Positions 11,833 to 23,865 of a stretch of DNA of 64,000 nt are shown here, in pieces. Made by a program: the position numbers and the translations under genes. Positions within the stretch are counted from its first letter, which is position 1; each line of letters begins with the position of its first letter. The notes beneath the pieces are model-generated. The model was not told where the DNA came from, did no database searches, and was given only the letters and a program-made list of their open reading frames with translations. The stretch spans positions 39,362,527 through 39,426,526 of the forward strand of contig CM055104.1 of the NCBI GenBank assembly GCA_029204225.1. Direction: 5' to 3'. The DNA comes from Diphasiastrum complanatum. Lineage: Eukaryota > Streptophyta > Lycopodiopsida > Lycopodiales > Lycopodiaceae.

Positions 11833-14800
11833 ATGTTTGGAACAGGGTTCAAAGCAGCAAAATGGTAAGTATATATGGAAAGATTTCTAATATTGCTGCT
11901 GTTTGCGTGTTCTTCAGCAAATCTATACTGAAAGTCGACATTAGATGTGTGAGGTTGTGCAGCTATAGATGTTTCTTTAAGCAAATCGGATGCTGGATGT
12001 TGCAGTTTATGTAGCAACCATCGCTTCCCCCGTATATTGCCTGTTCAGATTTAATTTTCACTTCAAATTTGATGGCTGACATTTGAGCATGACATTTTAG
12101 CAAGACAGTGCTGAGGCTGGCCATAGCTCGTATTAAGCTACTTAGAAACAAACGAGATATCCAGTTGAAGCAAATGCGTCGTGATATTGCACAGCTTCTT
12201 CAGACAGGGCAGGAACCGAGTGCTCGTATTCGAGTAAGGCTGCCAGCGTTGCCTTATTTATTACTCATGCTCATCTTTCTACTTGATGAATAACTTAATA
12301 GAGAAAATGGAAATTTTTTGTGTTCGTCTTGCTGATGCTAATCTTGATCATAAACAAATCAATAATGAAAATGAAAGAATCGCCTTGGACTTCGATGTTG
12401 CAGATCTATCATTTTATCTCAAAAGAGGCTTGTATATAACGTGTGACAGGCCGAACATGTGATAAGGGAGCAAAACATCGGAGATGCTTATGACATAATC
12501 GAGCTATTCTGCGAAGTCGTGGTTGTACGTTTGCCAATTCTGGAAGCACAGAAGTGAGCATTTTAACTGCAAAAGGTTAACAAGTAGTGAAAGCTTTACG
12601 CTACTTATTTTATGCTATTGTAATTGTATCTATTGTATTTTTAGCTTTGCCATGATAGGATGGGTGTTTTAGCTACAAAGTCATAGCATAAAAGTTGAGG
12701 TATAATGCAATCTTTCCTTTTTATTTTCATTCTTTTAGCAGCACGTTAAAGCTTCTCATGATATATAGATCACCTTGTTTAAATTTTGAAATCCTTTTAA
12801 ATTGAAATTTTTGTTATTTTTATTTTTCAAACAATTTGAATGCTTGTCAAAAATGTAAAAATATGGTAAAGCTTTGTGTACGCATATATCTTTCTCTCCT
12901 GTATATATTATCATTATTTTAACAATGTCAAACTTTATCTATCTAGTTAAGGGCCATAAAAAGCTAGAGGCATGTCAATTTGTCTAGCCCTTTTTGTGTT
13001 ATCTCCCACTTGGGTACCTTGGCCATTGTTGGAGCCATATGCGTATGTCATTGGGATGCACACATTGTTGTGCGCTATCTATACACCAACATATATATGT
13101 GTTCGACATATAACTATACTGTGTACGTTTGAGCGAAAATGCATGTAACTCTACTGTGTATGTTCCAAAAAACAAAATTGAAAAAATATACTTTGATATT
13201 TGAACCTGTAATGTATAGGGATAGCTCATTTAACTATGCCACCCTCGCACGATTTTGTTTATGACAATTAATGTTCATGAGTACTTTCAATTTTTTTTTG
13301 AGAGGGTCACACACTAGTTGCTATATGTTGCATGTTTCTACCATTAACTTGGTCGTGTTGCATGTTATGGATACCATATCTATTTTTGCAAATTGTGTAT
13401 TTTTTGACATAAAAGGATGACAAAATTTGGCATACTTCAAATACTTGTACGGGCGCACGAGAGTATGATGCAACATGGACTCTCGAAACTCAAACATCGT
13501 GTGCATGGAAGAGCCTTTCAATGTGTTGTCCAATGGTTGGATCTCTTTCCCCCCCGTGCTAGGATCTACCTCAAAGGATGGTGCATCAACAATTGATGGT
13601 GATGAGGGATGGGAAGGACATGTGGAAGTAGAAGTTTGAGGGGCTACAGCCACAATGCGGGCATCTCTCCATCTATAGGCACTTTATTAAATGTCCTGCG
13701 AAGGATCTGTATTGTGTGAATGTGTTATTAGAAGTGCGAAAAGAAGCAGCATTATACAACATTGAATTGACAACTGATGTAACCCAACAACAAAGAAGAC
13801 CATAATTTTTTTTGTTTAACAATAGGTTGTTCAAATTAAGGCCCTAAACCCTAAACTCATTGGAATAGACTTACTAGACATTCATGTAGGCATGAATTGG
13901 ACATCAATCGAATGATTATAGGTTAGTTAAAAGGACCAAAAAACACATGGGATTAGGGCAAGTCATTGTAAACTTTTGCTACAAGCAATAACGGCCAAAA
14001 CTCATAGTGAAGTCTTTGTAGGCATTAAGATACACAATGTAGCTTCAAACTGCACTTCAATTGGATGCCCATAGGTCATTAGTTCACAAATAGGGCCAGA
14101 AAACACATGGGATTAGGGCGAGGCATTCAAAACTTTTGTTACATGTTGTAATGGTTGAAACTAAGGATGCAGGGATGTCTACGGGCATGAGAACCAGAAA
14201 AGTCTTGAATACAAATAGGGCCAAAAAACACATGGGATTAGGGCAAGGCATTCAAAACTTTTGTTACATGTTGTAATGGTTGAAACTAAGGATGCAGGGA
14301 TGTCTACGGGCATGAGAACCAAAAAAGTCTTGAATTCGTTGCATGTACTCTATTCCATTACCTTCCAAGGAATGATACCAAAACTTACACAAAAATAATC
14401 TACACAACTCCCTTGATGTTGTCACCGTGCACACCATGCGAAATAGAATGCTTGCGAATGCTCCTATTTTGCTATCATTGCCTTCACCTCTCTCAAAAAA
14501 ATTTGCAAATCTGTTTTGAGTTTTGAAATGCACATTCTGGTACATGGTCACAACAAAACTCAATCTGCCACAACCATGCTTCGAGTAAAAGTTCAATTGA
14601 GTAGCCTTTATGTCATTGGGAATAATGGAGCGGATTCCAAGGTTGATGATTCATTGTCAACATATAACATGTCTTAACTATTCTAGAGTGTAAGTGCATC
14701 TAGTTTAGTGTGTAGTTGGCCAACCTTTGCTTGCATTTGCTTCACGTACATAATTGATAGTTCACTCGATGATGTACTAGCCGCTGTTGTAGGCTCATCC

Positions 14801-17800
14801 TTGGATGGTGCTCATCATCTTTTCTTCCATGAGCAAGTAGGAAATTTGTTCAATTGGCTTTGCTCTTTAGTGCCATCCTTCATCATAATTGACTAAGCTT
14901 GCTCTTCACTTCCAAGGAAGTGACAGAAACTTAGTATGCTGATCTTTTTACAAATGTACGAATGCTATCGCGTTTTTTTATTGTTTTTGTGTACTGTGAT
15001 TCTCTCCCACTATTGGTCATTGATGAAGTGACTAGGGATGTTATAGTAGCGTTTTCTCTGCACTCTAGTCGATTGAGCTTATGGTTACAGACTTTGTGGG
15101 TGGACTCCATAAACTTGAATATGGCACATATTCATTGTAGGGTACTATCCTAGACATAACATTAGTATAGTTCTTTGTTGTATTAGTGAACACACAATAA
15201 TCTCATTTGCAAGCTTTGTCTAAGCTGCCGCCAGCTAATTTGTGGCTATTTTTTTTAATCTTTAGTGGAGCATTATGCCCACCAACTATGCTGCTTTAGT
15301 TCGGATTTGGGCAAGCTGAAGTGGTGAAATGTAAATTATCCTTATTCTTCTGAGGAAGTGGGGACTTCATTTAATTGACTTTGCTCTTTAGTGCTAGACT
15401 TCATCATGATTGAGTCCACAATTCACCTTTGAGAAGTGATAGAAACTCAATACATTATCTTTGTGGCAAATATTATGGATGCTAATGTGTGCAAGTTATA
15501 TACTCAAAATAGCCCTGAACTAGTATACTTTTTACCCAGGTTTGCTAAGTTGCCATAATCTTTAGAAGGTTCCACTAAGGGTCTTTGGATAGTATGTATA
15601 GAGCTATCATTTACACAGCAGGTATTCATTGATTGTTAAGCTTATGATTTGGTATTGCTTGGGCTCTTCATGGGAGCCCCTTTCTATTACTTGTAGGGCT
15701 TCAGCCGTTGATCATATCAAATGCTCTTGGTCATTTTGCATGGGAGATTGCTTGATTGTGTTTATTATAGTCATTCATGCTTCATCGATACGATATCCAT
15801 AGATTGAGTTATAACTTGGTATCATAGCACTTTCCCCTTGCCTTGGTGGGTGTGCTACTTTTCTAATCTGATTTTCTCCCCAGGAGACCGTATTTCTGGC
15901 AAATTCTTAGTAGTCTATTACTCTTCACACTTGGCAAATCTTCTCGACATATTTTGGATGGCTGTTTCTGCAGGTTTTTAGTTTATGGCAGTATTTCCAT
16001 TACAATTGGCAGCTGACTTAGCAAAATTGTTTTTTTCCATCCTCACTTTTTGGTGGCTGTTCTTCTGCTCCTGTTTCGGGGCCATTCTGTCCTATCTTTT
16101 GCAGATTTTCCAGCTCACTTCACAACTATCTTTGTGTGGCCCCTTCCAGCACCTTTATTTCAGCAAATCTTCCTATTCAGCATGCTGGTTATTTTAGTTT
16201 TTTTAAAAATATACTAAAACTTTATGATTATTTGGAGGCTCTATTGCCTTCTTTGTGGTCGTTTCTTCCCCACTCAACTTGCTGGTTTTTGATGAACCTT
16301 TGGAGCCTCCATTGCCCTATTTTGGGGACCCTTTTTCACCTCCATTTGGTGATTTTTTCTTTTGGTCCTTTGGGCTGCTGAATCGGCCTCTCTGCTACCA
16401 ATTTTGCAGCCTATCTTCATTAGCTGCTCTAGTTATGTATTCTGATTTTCAGGTTCATTTCTGTCTTTGCTTAATTTTTATTGTGCTTCTATTTTGATTC
16501 ATTTTGGTCAAATCCGTTTGTTGTGTTTTTAAATTTTTTGTTGTTTGTTTTATTATTATGATTCTTTTGTTATTAAGGTTCTTCCAAGTTGGCTTACTTG
16601 ATTCTCATTTATATTTAAAAAATTCGTCTCCCTTGTGATCCCGCCTCTTTGTCGCCTTTCTCTTTCCTCTATGCATTGTGGTGATATGACTTTTGAGTGT
16701 GTATTCGAGACATGATTGACACGTCTTTAGTATTACTTTCACACTTCTCACCCTGATTGTATTGAATTCCAAAAGATTGCTAGCGCAGTTTTCCTTTCAG
16801 GTGGTCTTGCTTATTCTAAGTGGCATACATCCAATTCGGAGTCTGCTGTTGAGAGTCCTTTTGTACATGAGAGTATTGTCATGGATATTTTTAAGCATTG
16901 ATGAAGTTCCCTGCTCCCACTCTTGGGCATTGGCAATATGAGTAAGGATGTTGTTGTATTTGGGCAGTTTTCCTTTTAGGTGGTCTTGCTTATTCTAAGG
17001 GCATACATCCAATTTGGAGTCTGCTGTTGAGAGTCCTTTTGTACATGAGAGTATTGTCATGGATATTTTTAAGCATTGATGAAGTGACCTGCTCCCACTC
17101 TTGGGCATTGGCAATATGAGTAAGGATGTTGTTGTATTTGGTCAGTTCAATACATAATGAGATTGATGATTGAACTCATTGAAGACTTTTTGGTTGTGAG
17201 TCTTGGACTCCATGATGTTGAAGATCGCACATCTCCTTTGTTATGTTGGGCACTATCCTAGACATAGTATCAATATACGATGTTAAGTCTCTTACTTTCT
17301 TCCTACAAAATTTTCCCGTATGACTATCCTTCCTTTCCTTTTTTTTAGTTGTTTGGTTTTTTGAAGAATTGTATTTTGCACACTAATTTTTGGAATTTGT
17401 GGCTAATTCTTGTAAATGTTATTTTGAAAGGAGTTTAACTTTCATGACAGCACAAATTCTTTCAATGATGTTACATCTGAACTCTTCATCCAAAGTGTTA
17501 TATAAGCTTGGCTTTACTTAGTTATGATGTACTACTGTAATGCCTTTTGCTTGCAGAACTGTGAAAGCTGGTTGCTCTCATTAAATGCCTACCTTGATTT
17601 CTGTTAGCTGTGTCATATTGAGCTGGGAAACCCAACCATTTTCCTACTGTACAGTTTTGTGCATACTTTGTTGATCAATGATTTCTTTTCATAGAAGAGA
17701 GTTCAAGAAGCAAATTTTCAACACCTCAACTCTCTTCTTTTGCCCTTCTCATTTGTTCTGGCCCTTCAATGCCCTTGAGAACTGAGATCCCTTCTAAATA

Positions 17801-20728
17801 TACTGAAAACTAGTGTCTTGGGGAGTGAATTTCCAGTACCTTTCCCGAAGGTAAAGCGGGAGCTTTATATCTGCTTCTAAGGTTCTTTATGGACTTCAGT
17901 TCATGATATGTTGCCAGCCATCAAATGAGGGCATTTCACTTTTACGCCTTGTGACCATGTGGAATGGGGCTTCCTGACAGCACTGGACAGGGATAACTTT
18001 ATTTTTTTGGAGGAAAGTCCTTATTGCAGAGTTTAATTCTCTGTACGACTACACAGTTAAAGACTGAGTGGAATCCTTTACATGCATAAAAGAGAAGGAA
18101 AATGTCCAATTAAATCGTGTGCCACAGATCTACAATTCTAAATCTGTTTGATTAGTTTGAAAAGCTAAATGAGATTAAAGTGGTTTTGCATTCAGCTTTT
18201 TGATTCCAACTTACCTGACAATCTGGTAAAAAGTCTACTATTGCTACCATTAGATACAGAAACTTTGGAACTGAAGCTTTGAGGATTCAGATCCCTGCCT
18301 GTTTAAGGTCAACCTAGGTGAGGATAGATGAAAATGTCAATAAAAATAGTGGGTTCTACTATTTGCTTTGTCAAAGAACTGGAAAATTTTAGAATCCACT
18401 TCCTATCGTTAAGGTTGTGTAATGGGTGGTGGCTGATCTTTAATCCAACTGCCGTGAATGCTGCTTGTTGGTTGCGACTTTCAAGAATGGATAAGCTGTT
18501 CCAATGCACTTGGAAGTAGCTGAGAGAACTTTCTCATCTTGCAAGGCTGAGAGCATCAAACATGGTCAGCATAGCTTCGGTCTTAGGCATCAGGTCATAC
18601 TTTAGAAAAGATCCATGACATAATGAGCACAGAAAATTTTACATTACGAGTTCAGTAGTAGGTCTGAGTAGTGTTATTCTAAAAAGCTTCTTTCATGTGA
18701 AGTGGAGCTTTAAAAGGGGTAAGTTGCTGATAACAAGGCCATAATTGACAAGCATAGCATCCAACTTCTTTGGAGATGCATAAGTAAACACTTCAAGGAG
18801 ATAGGGATATAAAACCTCTAGTGCAGCCTTGGCTGCTTGAGAAAGGTTTTTGAAGCACTAAGTAACAAGAGGTGGAAATTGAGTAGAAACATGCAAGAGA
18901 AAGCTGTAGATAGTATGCTGGAATTTAGATTTTGGCTGCATCTGGTTTATAGGAGAAATTACTGGCCTGAGGTGAAATCTTAACCAGATGGAACAATTGA
19001 AAGTTTTCTCCATTAAACAATTGCCAATTGTCATATCAAACAGAAATCCAAAAATCAGTACCATTTGAATAGCTATAATGTGATGATTGCTGCTAGAAAT
19101 AAGTACCTAATATAATAGACTGAGTATAAACCTAAGAACTTTATGCTACTTTCCGAATTTTTTGAACTCGCTTGCTCGAATTATTCTTTATTAATTAGAA
19201 TTATCCGTTAGCCAGGAATTAACAAATCGAACAATGAAGTTTGTGGAACTGTTGAGTACACATCGAAGAAAATTTTGTAGATCAGCTGATGTACGACAAG
19301 TTCATAAATTGGTCAACAGGTATGCCACATGCTCACAATTGCAGGACCGTCCTAGTTTCAGTGTATGTTCTACTTTCCACGTTTTAGCTAGCAGTGGCTT
19401 AACACCAATGCAAGGTAATGGGGAAAGAATCCCTTCATTTCAGAGCTCAAGCTTGTGCTGTGGTGCTTATATTACACGTTCCAATCTGCAGAGTTTGCCC
19501 ATTGGACCTCAAAGAAGCGGTGTCAAGTTTAATATATGTTGCACCGAGAGCTGCTGACTTGCCAGAGTTACTGCAATTGCGTTCTCTTTTTGCCTCTAAA
19601 TATGGGAAGGAGTACATAGCAGCTGCGTCAGAATTGCGTCCTGAGTGTGGGGTCAACCGACTGGTAATTATTCTAAGTTCGCTGTTTGTCATCTTCTTCG
19701 CTGACTAATTTTGAATGCTTGATGAGTAGTTAAAAATCTTGAATTTTCAGATCTGAAATTCAGGTTTGCGTTGCTTTTTCGAACTTATTGAATGTTTCAA
19801 AAGCATCTCTAGCTTCAAAATAGTTAAATTTCCTGGAGCATCACAGAAACATGTTTCAGCAAGTCGGTCTCTGTGCAATGCAGATCATTTCAAAGCTGTC
19901 ATTGATGACACCATCTGGAGAGAGCAAATTGAATCTACTCAAAGAGATAGCTGCGGACCATAAATTAGAGTGGGACCCTGTCGACACCTTAGCTGAACTT
20001 CTCAAAAAACCTGAAGACTTGCTTGTGAGTTGCTTTCACTATAACTAACACTCATAATCTGTCTTTTATTCACATCTTTGAGACAAATGATTGATCAATC
20101 ATGCAAATATGATCAATTAGTTAATGGGAATTTAGTGTGCACAGTGATCTGAATGAAAGTTAATTGTAACACCATTCATTCTTGGGCCTGAGAATCTACG
20201 ATAACCTTTAGGTGCTGTGCTTTTCAGGATGGACCTAAGTGTTTCACTGGAGCAACTAATATGCCATCCTATGCTGAGGATGTTGAAGATGATAATAAGA
20301 TTTTCCTTCCCAAAACTAGTTCCACCCATTCCGTTCTACAAGGAAAACAGCAGCAAATGAGGTCAAGGTCAGTCTTGGGTGCTACAACTTCAGTTGAAAA
20401 TGAATCCGATAGAGTGAAACAGTTCGTTCCTTCAGTATTACATAAGCATGAGAAGTTTAGCACCACCTCATATTCATCGACCCCCATGTCTCAACAAATT
20501 TCTTCTCCTTCAAAAAGTATATGTATTAGCCAAAGGCAGCCTGGTTCGGAAGATCTGGTAGAAATGACCTGTTCTTCCTTCGCTGGGGTAAGCAGCAGGG
20601 AAGCTGCTACCTACAGGGATTTTGCATCTGCTGTCCATGCAGCTGCAGAGTCTGCTGAGCATGCAGCTGCTGCAGCAAGAACTGCTGCTAGCCTTGCACA
20701 TGTGAGTTTGAGAAGGAACTTGCAATGA
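11833..20728 (+). CDS. IST1-like protein (ESCRT-III associated, Vps4 regulator family), six coding exons
   Basis: Exons: 11833-11864, 12101-12233, 12450-12553, 19492-19663, 19884-20024 and 20228-20728 (stop TGA). All introns are GT-AG and phases join cleanly, giving 360 codons. Exon 1 supplies MFGTGFKAAKC with the Cys codon split across intron 1. Exon 2 gives ARIKLLRNKRDIQLKQMRRD, exon 3 AEHVIREQNIGDAYDIIELF, exon 4 CPLDLKEAVSSLIYVAPRAA and SKYGKEYIAAASELRPECGV, exon 5 KLSLMTPSGESKLNLLKEIA. These are the hallmark blocks of the IST1 domain (about residues 8-175). The C-terminal half is Ser/Gln-rich and ends in an Ala-rich helix (about residues 320-350). IST1 proteins bind ESCRT-III subunits on endosomes and modulate the Vps4 ATPase in multivesicular-body sorting. 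A perfect donor (GTGAGT) at 20702 suggests exon 6 may instead splice onward after residue 352, so the C-terminus is uncertain. Open and unbroken; probably functional. Confidence 0.9.
13935..14336. repeat. three-copy direct repeat inside intron 3
   Basis: The phrase CACATGGGATTAGGGC recurs at 13944, 14104 and 14229. The last two units are about 125 bp long and nearly identical; the first is more diverged and offset by 160 bp. Confidence 0.8.
15817..15828 (+). other. possible tRNA-Met primer-binding site of a decayed LTR element
   Basis: TGGTATCATAGC matches the copia primer site at 11 of 12 bases. The region after it (15830-16620) is unusually T-rich and non-coding, as retroelement leaders can be. 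LTR borders were not resolved. Confidence 0.45.
16786..17143. repeat. 179-bp tandem duplication in intron 3
   Basis: Two adjacent units begin CAGTTTTCCTTT at 16786 and 16965 and end TTGTTGTATTTGG. They differ at only a few bases, so the duplication is recent relative to the surroundings. Confidence 0.85.
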
Positions 20729-21254
20729 TTTAGTTGGAGAAAAAATTGGCCTAAAGACGACAATGCACATGTTTAAAGCTTTATGGAAGTCAAAAGAGAG
20801 GTTAAAATCAATATGTAACATTGTCACTATCTTAAACTGGCCTTTGTTAGAGGTATCCGCCCATGTGTGGACAGGGAATCGGACCATGGTGACAAGCACC
20901 CAACCATGGCACAGGTGGGCCAACACCATTGTCAATGTTGAGTTTGTGGACTAACATCAAAAGCATTAAGCATTTTGTTAGAAGGAAGTTTTTGATGCTG
21001 GGTGTGATTATCTAAGAGTCCAATTGGAATATCTGTTTGCATTAGGACTTCGCTAAAGAATAGGCATTGGGCATTTTTGTGAGCTCAGTGTTTCTAAATC
21101 TAAAGTTAAAATTAACTTGCAACTATAAACAAAATGCATATTGAAGACATATAAGCTTAAAAAGGAATGTAGAACAATAGAAGAAGGTAGAACAATGAGA
21201 TTTTAAAAAAAATTCGTGTATCAACTCATAAGGAACAGACTTTGATCAACTCAC

Positions 21255-21469
21255 CCATTGTTGGCCAGAATAATGTGATAAAAATCTATGAGCTTTGGAT
21301 CCTCCAATGCTCGGCTTGCATGGAATATTGCTTGTTTTACTTGATAGCTTGTCGTCTTTTTTTATTTTAGCGTGGCCTTTATGTAAGCCTGCTTTAGATA
21401 ACACATTCTCTAATTTGAAAATAGCTTCCTTCGCAGATGCCTCTGGCTCGGAATTTTTAAATCCGTGCC
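21255..21469 (-). other. candidate minus-strand exon, product not recognised
   Basis: On the minus strand a 215-bp segment is open throughout. It is preceded by an acceptor (TTTACATAG) and followed by a textbook donor (GTGAGT, + positions 21249-21254). It encodes a hydrophilic peptide including GFKNSEPEASAKEAIFKLEN and KAGLHKGHAKIKKDDKLSS. No stop occurs across about 71 codons. It could be an exon of an antisense neighbour, a captured gene fragment or chance. Nothing on the + strand here continues the IST1-like gene convincingly. Confidence 0.35.
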
Positions 21470-21529
21470 CTATGTAAATGTCACTAATAAATGTCACTAG
21501 CAAGTGAAAAGCTCAAAATATTTAGCAAT

Positions 21530-22084
21530 TGAAAAGCTCAAAATATTCAAAACTTAATAATGATAGCTCAAATTGTAGGTTCGTGGAATGTACTACCAAA
21601 GGTGGAACTCAAGACAAAGTTTTCATGAATAATGATAACTTTACGATGATTAAAGTTGGACTTTAGCTTGGTAACCATCGGTGGATGGTCATATATGAGC
21701 ATCTTAACTAGGAGTCAACTACATTAATTTCTAGTGGTAGGTATCCAATATCGCATTATTTGTGCCATTATTGGTTGGATCATAAAGCATGTGTGGAACC
21801 AAAATGGGCTATGGGGATATACAATGCCATGTCTATTACACTAGTTTAAGTTGTAATGGATATTCAAGAGGAGTATTTAGATGCACCTCAAGAGATTATC
21901 AATCTTTTCAGATTTGAGGTACACATGGAAAAGGTTTGTGCTTAAAAAACCCTCGAAACATTACCAATGCATGGACATTCCTTGTAGGTGGTATGGTATT
22001 TTTTACCTCATACCAACAAGAACTCAAATGGAACTATCGATTTTGGTCTAATAAGACTAAAGTCTAGCCATGAGATCTTTTCTC
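21530..22084. other. intergenic or retroelement leader; nothing recognised
   Basis: AT-rich, no frame above 60 codons. By position it may be the leader of the copia remnant that follows. Confidence 0.4.
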
Positions 22085-23060
22085 TTGGAGCAAAGTGAGA
22101 GATTGACTACCTCCAAGTGAGGATGGAGTCAATTTTGATATTCCAAGATGTGATGGATATTGTCTTTGGAGTTGAAGAGGAGCCTCAATTGCTTCAAGAA
22201 GTCCAAAGGTACAAGAAAAGGGCAAGAATGGCTCTTCACTATATCAAGATGAATGTATCCAATGAAGTGTTGAGAGAAATAGGTTTTTGCACCTCGGCCA
22301 AGGAGGCTTGGGACACTCTCAAAGACATTTATGAGGCCAAGAATACCTCTAGATTACTCACTCTTAGAAATCAAATCTTCCAAAGGTACCAAAAGAGTGA
22401 TGAAAGACAAAGCTAAATATGGAGAGGAGGACAATTCCTCTCAAGCTCCAACATCCAATTGGAAGAAGAAGAAGATCAAGTGCTTCTTTTGTGGCAAGAA
22501 AGGCTACTAAGCCAGAAATTGTTTCAAGAAAAGGAACCAATCCAAGCAAGCTAACTTTACTAATGAGAAAGAGAGTGATTCTAATGAGAGTGATAGGGAC
22601 AATTCAGTTATGATATCTAGTTTTTCTTCCTCTTCCTTCAAGAGTGATGAATTGTGGTGGATTGATAGTGGGGCTAGTTCTCATATGTCTAGTTCCTAAA
22701 AATTCATTTAGTAGTCTCATGCCTTATGAGGGTGTGAAGAAGTCTATCTATACTGCAAATGATGTTGAGTATAAAATTGAAGGAATAGGTAGCATCCCTT
22801 TGAATGTAGCATCGTCAAAAATTTTGTGTCTCAAAGATGTGCTTTATGTGACAAAACTAACAAAGAATATCATTAGTGTTGGCTTGGATGTCACGTTTGA
22901 TGTTGACACATGTGTAATCAAGAGAGAAGATGAGGTGATAGCTAGAGGATTTAGATTTGGTAGATTGTACAAACTAGATTCTAGTGAGAGTGCTAACATT
23001 TGTGATGTTGCCTACAAGACCAAGATCTCTCAAGAAAACTTATGGCAGAAGAGGTTGGGC
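22085..23060 (+). pseudogene. copia gag-protease remnant (element F)
   Basis: The gag start region (LEQSERLTTSK) is followed after a one-base shift by VRMESILIFQDVMDIV and the UBN2 core (SAKEAWDTLKDIYEAKNTSR). The zinc knuckle around 22476-22523 (KCFFCGKKGY, then stop, ARNC) has lost its His and gained a stop. The protease DSGASSHMS is at about 22665-22690. The pre-integrase motif LWQKRLG stops exactly where the LTR of element G begins at 23061. The sequence is clearly related to the intact copia at 38143-44573. Confidence 0.85.
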
Positions 23061-23852
23061 TATGAAAATTGGCAAAAGCAAATTTGATCAAACATTGTAA
23101 ATATTATAATGACTTGTACCTATTATGTTACACCCACGTGTGAAATAAATGTGCTTTTCATGTAGTACAATCATATAGCTTGTACATATAGTCTGAATCA
23201 AGTTCTAGTGGCTAAAAAGGTCAAAATCATGTTTTTTAGTCATATGCCACATGGCATCAATCTAGAGATTGCATGAGCCACATCACGAGATTAGGTGTCA
23301 AATCCCATGTGTAGAGGTTTGCTCACACGTGTGGAATAAGCTGAGTTTGCACTTCTAGAAGAGTTTTCTATATAGTAGAAAATTGACCAAATAGTGCTCA
23401 AAATAGAAGTTTTGGTCCAAGTGTCAATTTTGCATGATGAATCATCATATGACAGAGCACCCTCACACATGTGAGATAAGAGGGATGATCAGTACCATGA
23501 GCTCCCACTTTTTGTATATATAGAGCCACATTTGGCCATAATGATCAAGCAACACCAATCTTGGTTTTGGAGGCATTTTTTTGTCAATTTTATCATTTGT
23601 CTTGATTTCTTTTGGATGTTTTGAGTTTCTATCATATTGTACTTTGTTTTCGGGTTGGAGTTCGTACTATGACAGGTCTTCACACGTGTGAAACCAGCAA
23701 GTACAATTCCCTTTCATTTATGATTGTTCTTGTTAGATTTTCTCATGTAGAATTGATCTAGATTCAACTAATCTTGTGTAGATTGGTAGATCAATTATAT
23801 CTAACATCCAATCACTCTATCCATTCTTGGTCCAATTTTGCAGATTTTCACA
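23061..23852 (+). repeat. element G 5' LTR
   Basis: Starts TATGAAAATTGGC, a one-base change from the TGTGAAAATT/TGTGAAGAATT starts of the related LTRs at 38143 and 46861. Ends TTTTCACA just before the primer site. It contains CACACGTGTG at 23324-23333 and 23681-23690. About 792 bp. Confidence 0.7.
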
Positions 23853-23865
23853 TGATATCAGAACC
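23853..23865 (+). other. degenerate tRNA-Met primer-binding site (G)
   Basis: TGATATCAGAACC against the standard TGGTATCAGAGCC: two mismatches. Confidence 0.6.

Larger units (their letters stand above)
12554..19491 (+). other. 6.9-kb intron 3 of the IST1-like gene, filled with old repeats
   Basis: Donor GTGAGC, acceptor CTGCAG. No convincing plus-strand coding. It contains the 125-bp and 179-bp duplications listed separately and a tRNA-Met-type primer site at 15817. Diverged repeated segments are seen at 14843-14965 versus 15364-15480, and about 15100-15180 versus 17180-17290. Two minus-strand frames of 110 codons (13321-13653 and 14264-14596) are unrecognised. Most of the intron appears to be decayed retroelement. 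Confidence 0.7.

Noticed and set aside
13321-14596. Two minus-strand frames of 110 codons inside IST1 intron 3
   Set aside because: One overlaps a local tandem duplication. No recognised motif, start context or splice signals; kept only as a note.
15985-16497. Overlapping hydrophobic plus-strand frames that look like membrane segments
   Set aside because: They arise from a T-rich stretch inside an intron. Adjacent frames are equally hydrophobic and no domain or splice pattern supports them.
23489-23683. Two similar 64-codon minus-strand frames at 23489-23683 and 26123-26317
   Set aside because: They lie in the two LTRs of element G and mirror each other because the LTRs are duplicates; no protein is implied.
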